Origin: a virus
Virus record (IMG/VR): IMGVR_UViG_3300045740_000150
Location: 1 to 46,778 of that record
DNA length: 46,778 bases
Strand: one strand, 5' to 3'
The notes beneath the pieces were generated by a model. It was not told where the DNA came from. It did not search any database and saw nothing but the letters and a program-made list of their open reading frames with translations. Of this stretch, positions 44,583-46,778 are shown piece after piece (the stretch's first letter is position 1; every line of letters begins with the position of its first letter). A program made the translations under genes and the position numbers.

Positions 44583-46778
44583 ATGGCGACTCCTCAATTA
44601 TCTCCAGGCGTGCTCGTCAGAGAGGTTGATTTAACTGTAGGGAGAGCTGATAATGTTTTAGATAATATTGGAGCAATTGCGGGTCCTTTCTCAATTGGTC
44701 CAGTTGACGACGCAATTGACATTACCACAGAACAAGAACTCATTAATGTATTCGGAAAACCACTCTCTACGGATGGCCAGTACGAGTATTGGATGAGTGC
44801 ATCATCATTCCTTTCATATGGTGGTGTTCTTAAGGTTGTAAGAACTGATGGCACAACTTTAAGAAATGCAAACGCAGGTGTAGGTTTTGCTTATACAACT
44901 TCATTAAAGATTAAGAACTTTGATGATTATCAAGCAAACTATGCTGACGATATTGCGGATTATGTATTTGCCTCAAAGAATCCAGGTTCTTGGGCAAATA
45001 ACCTCAAGGTCTGCATGATTGATGACAAGGCAGATCAAACACTTGGAATCACTACTACTAATCCAAGTGCTGCTGGTGCAATTATTGGATATGGTGTTAC
45101 AACTCCTCTTGTAAATGCCGTCATTCCTGGTGTTGGTTCAACCACAGGATTCAACGGATATATCAAGGGTATTATTACTGGTGTTTCTACTGCTTCAACA
45201 ACTGGAACCAGTTCAATTGATATTAAAGTTCTGTCCAGAGTTTCTACGGCGACAACAGACAACGGGACCGAATATCCAATTTCTTATGCTCAAGGAAATG
45301 CAAACGCATCATTCCAAGCATCAGATTCAATCACTTTCTACAATAACTCTGGTATTGCAACAGGAAACGGAACAGTTTCTGCTGTTACAACCGTGGCAGA
45401 CTGGTATGATTCACAAACTTTGAATCTTACTAATACTACAATTTTCTGGAGTTCGATTGCACCTAAACCAATCAGCAACGGATATGTTCTTGATAGACAG
45501 GGTAAAAATGATGCTCTGCACGTAGTTATCGTTGATGATACTGGTTCAGTAACTGGTATCCAGGGCAATCTCTTAGAAAAGCATCTTAATCTTTCTAAGG
45601 CAACTGATACTGTTTCTGCAGTTAATGCACCTCAGAAGATTTTCTGGAAGGATTATCTTGCACTCTTCTCATCTTATGTTTATGTTGGTGACAATCCTTC
45701 AACAGGTGATGACACATATCACGGAACAACTCCAATTGCAGAAGGTTTCTCTTCAGGATTTACTAAAATCACAGAAGGTGCTGGTCAGTGGAACCAACTT
45801 GCTCAAGGCATAACATTTAGTTCACTGGGCAATGTAACTTATGCTTTAGGTGGTGGTGTTGATTATTCCTCAACAAATGGAATGACTGCATCTCTCGGAA
45901 ATCTCTTTACATCATACAATCTCTTCTCAAATAAGGATGAAATTGCTGTCGATTACCTGATCATGGGTCCTGGAATGGGCAATAAGTTTGAGTCACAGGC
46001 AAAGGCAAATCAACTGATTTCTATTGCAAATAATAGAAAAGATTGTATTGCTGTTATTTCACCACACAAAGCAGATCTTCTTCAAGGTGATGGTGGTCCT
46101 ATCACAAACACAGATACACAAACCAATAACGTAATTCAGTTCTTCAGTTCACTTTCTTCATCATCTTATGCAATCTTTGATAGTGGATATAAGTACACTT
46201 ATGACAGATTCAATAACAAATTCCGTTACATTCCATGTAACGCAGATGTTGCTGGTCTGTGTGTAAGAACTTCCATCTTTGCCTTCCCATGGTTCTCCCC
46301 TGCAGGACAACAAAGAGGAATTCTGAATAACGCAATCAAACTTGCATATAATCCTAACAAGGCTCAAAGAGATCAACTGTATCCTCAAAGAGTTAATGCG
46401 ATTGTAAATCAACCAGGAATTGGTATTCTTCTCTTTGGAGATAAGACTGCTCTTGGTTATGCTTCTGCTTTCGATAGAATTAACGTTCGCAGACTGTTCC
46501 TTACAGTTGAGCAAGCACTTCAGAAGTCGGCAGAAGCACAACTCTTTGAACTGAATGATCAGATCACAAGAGCAAACTTCGTCAACATTGTTGAACCATA
46601 TCTCCGTGACATTCAGGCAAAGAGAGGACTCTATGGATTCCTTGTTATCTGTGATGAAACGAATAACACTCCTGATGTAATTGATAATAATGAGTTTAGA
46701 GCTGATATCTTCCTGAAACCAGCTAAGTCTATCAACTACGTCACACTTACCTTCGTTGCCACCAGAACTGGTGTAAGT
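44583..46778 (+). CDS. gp18: Tail sheath protein gp18 (3' end outside window)
   Basis: ATG 44583 follows AGGAGA (44571-44576), and the frame is open to the last base (732 residues). The start ATPQLSPGVLVREVDLTVGR and the segment AIAGPFSIGPVDDAI are the sheath N-terminus. The C-terminal third (CVRTSIFAFPWFSPAGQQRG, RVNAIVNQPGIGILLFGDKT, INVRRLFLTVEQAL, TRANFVNIVEPYLRDIQAKR) is the conserved sheath core that makes the intersubunit mesh. The last visible residues, VTLTFVATRTGVS, are close to the usual end, so only a few codons should be missing. The middle (about 170-350) is variable, forming the protruding domain. Confidence 0.96.
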   Translation, partial: MATPQLSPGVLVREVDLTVGRADNVLDNIGAIAGPFSIGPVDDAIDITTEQELINVFGKPLSTDGQYEYWMSASSFLSYGGVLKVVRTDGTTLRNANAGVGFAYTTSLKIKNFDDYQANYADDIADYVFASKNPGSWANNLKVCMIDDKADQTLGITTTNPSAAGAIIGYGVTTPLVNAVIPGVGSTTGFNGYIKGIITGVSTASTTGTSSIDIKVLSRVSTATTDNGTEYPISYAQGNANASFQASDSITFYNNSGIATGNGTVSAVTTVADWYDSQTLNLTNTTIFWSSIAPKPISNGYVLDRQGKNDALHVVIVDDTGSVTGIQGNLLEKHLNLSKATDTVSAVNAPQKIFWKDYLALFSSYVYVGDNPSTGDDTYHGTTPIAEGFSSGFTKITEGAGQWNQLAQGITFSSLGNVTYALGGGVDYSSTNGMTASLGNLFTSYNLFSNKDEIAVDYLIMGPGMGNKFESQAKANQLISIANNRKDCIAVISPHKADLLQGDGGPITNTDTQTNNVIQFFSSLSSSSYAIFDSGYKYTYDRFNNKFRYIPCNADVAGLCVRTSIFAFPWFSPAGQQRGILNNAIKLAYNPNKAQRDQLYPQRVNAIVNQPGIGILLFGDKTALGYASAFDRINVRRLFLTVEQALQKSAEAQLFELNDQITRANFVNIVEPYLRDIQAKRGLYGFLVICDETNNTPDVIDNNEFRADIFLKPAKSINYVTLTFVATRTGVS

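Noticed and set aside
45115-45423. Forward ORFs at 45115-45423 and 45625-45813 inside the sheath gene
   Set aside because: The sheath frame is continuous from 44583 to the window end and strongly conserved in appearance; these are out-of-frame shadows.
816-46541. Reverse-strand open frames throughout the window (for example 26679-27077, 23184-23381, 46161-46541)
   Set aside because: They lie antisense inside well-supported genes, lack ribosome binding sites and show low-complexity or Cys/Ser-rich compositions typical of shadow frames. No gene on the - strand could be supported.
1-46778. Photosynthesis, carbon-metabolism, toxin-antitoxin or defence-island genes
   Set aside because: They were looked for because they are common in cyanophage accessory regions. 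Nothing resembling psbA, psbD, talC, hli, mazG or known toxin families was seen in this window.

Overview
This window reads as the structural and packaging end of a T4-like marine myovirus genome, most probably a cyanophage of Synechococcus or Prochlorococcus. Every supportable gene is on the + strand. The call rests on an ordered set of T4-type virion genes (gp25, gp6, gp7-like, gp8, gp13, gp14, gp15, gp16, gp17, gp18), T4-type late promoters of the form NATAAATA, a DUF4815-like giant structural protein, a YHYH-type segment in the gp7-like protein, and a set of tiny genes of the kind seen in cyanomyoviruses. The host is inferred: no photosynthesis gene, tRNA or integrase was seen.

Layout. 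Bases 1-6250 hold a 5'-truncated ligase-like gene and about 20 small, tightly packed genes of mostly unknown function. These are punctuated by six nearly identical 35-base promoter-like cassettes plus one half copy. A terminator at 5096-5124 closes the longest run. It is followed by about 380 bases of non-coding, repeat-bearing DNA that ends in a consensus sigma70-type promoter at 5453. Bases 6250-9130 carry two overlapping micro-genes (one with a GTG start), a cupin of the mannose-6-phosphate isomerase type, a GT-A glycosyltransferase, several small genes and a terminator at 8331-8364.

From 9123 to the right end is the late module. It contains baseplate wedge genes (25, 6, a 4001-residue gp7-like gene, 8, and a 2506-residue DUF4815-like gene), three small genes, and the neck and tail-completion genes (13, 14, 15). 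The small terminase (16) is followed by a coiled-coil/beta fibre-like protein, two small beta proteins and a 544-residue mosaic of recurrent mini-domains. The large terminase (17), a zinc-finger gene and the tail sheath (18, cut by the window edge) complete it. Late promoters precede 25, 8, 13, 15, the fibre gene, the mosaic gene and 18.

The genes fit together as follows: the left block probably acts early, in host takeover and regulation; the middle block may modify saccharides; and the right block builds baseplate, neck and sheath and packages DNA. The most notable features are the early promoter cassette whose -10 abuts the start codon in half its copies, late promoters that overlap the upstream stop codon, recycling of the same beta modules across the gp7-like, gp8, DUF4815-like, gp14, gp15 and fibre proteins, and the mini-domain mosaic placed between the two terminase genes.
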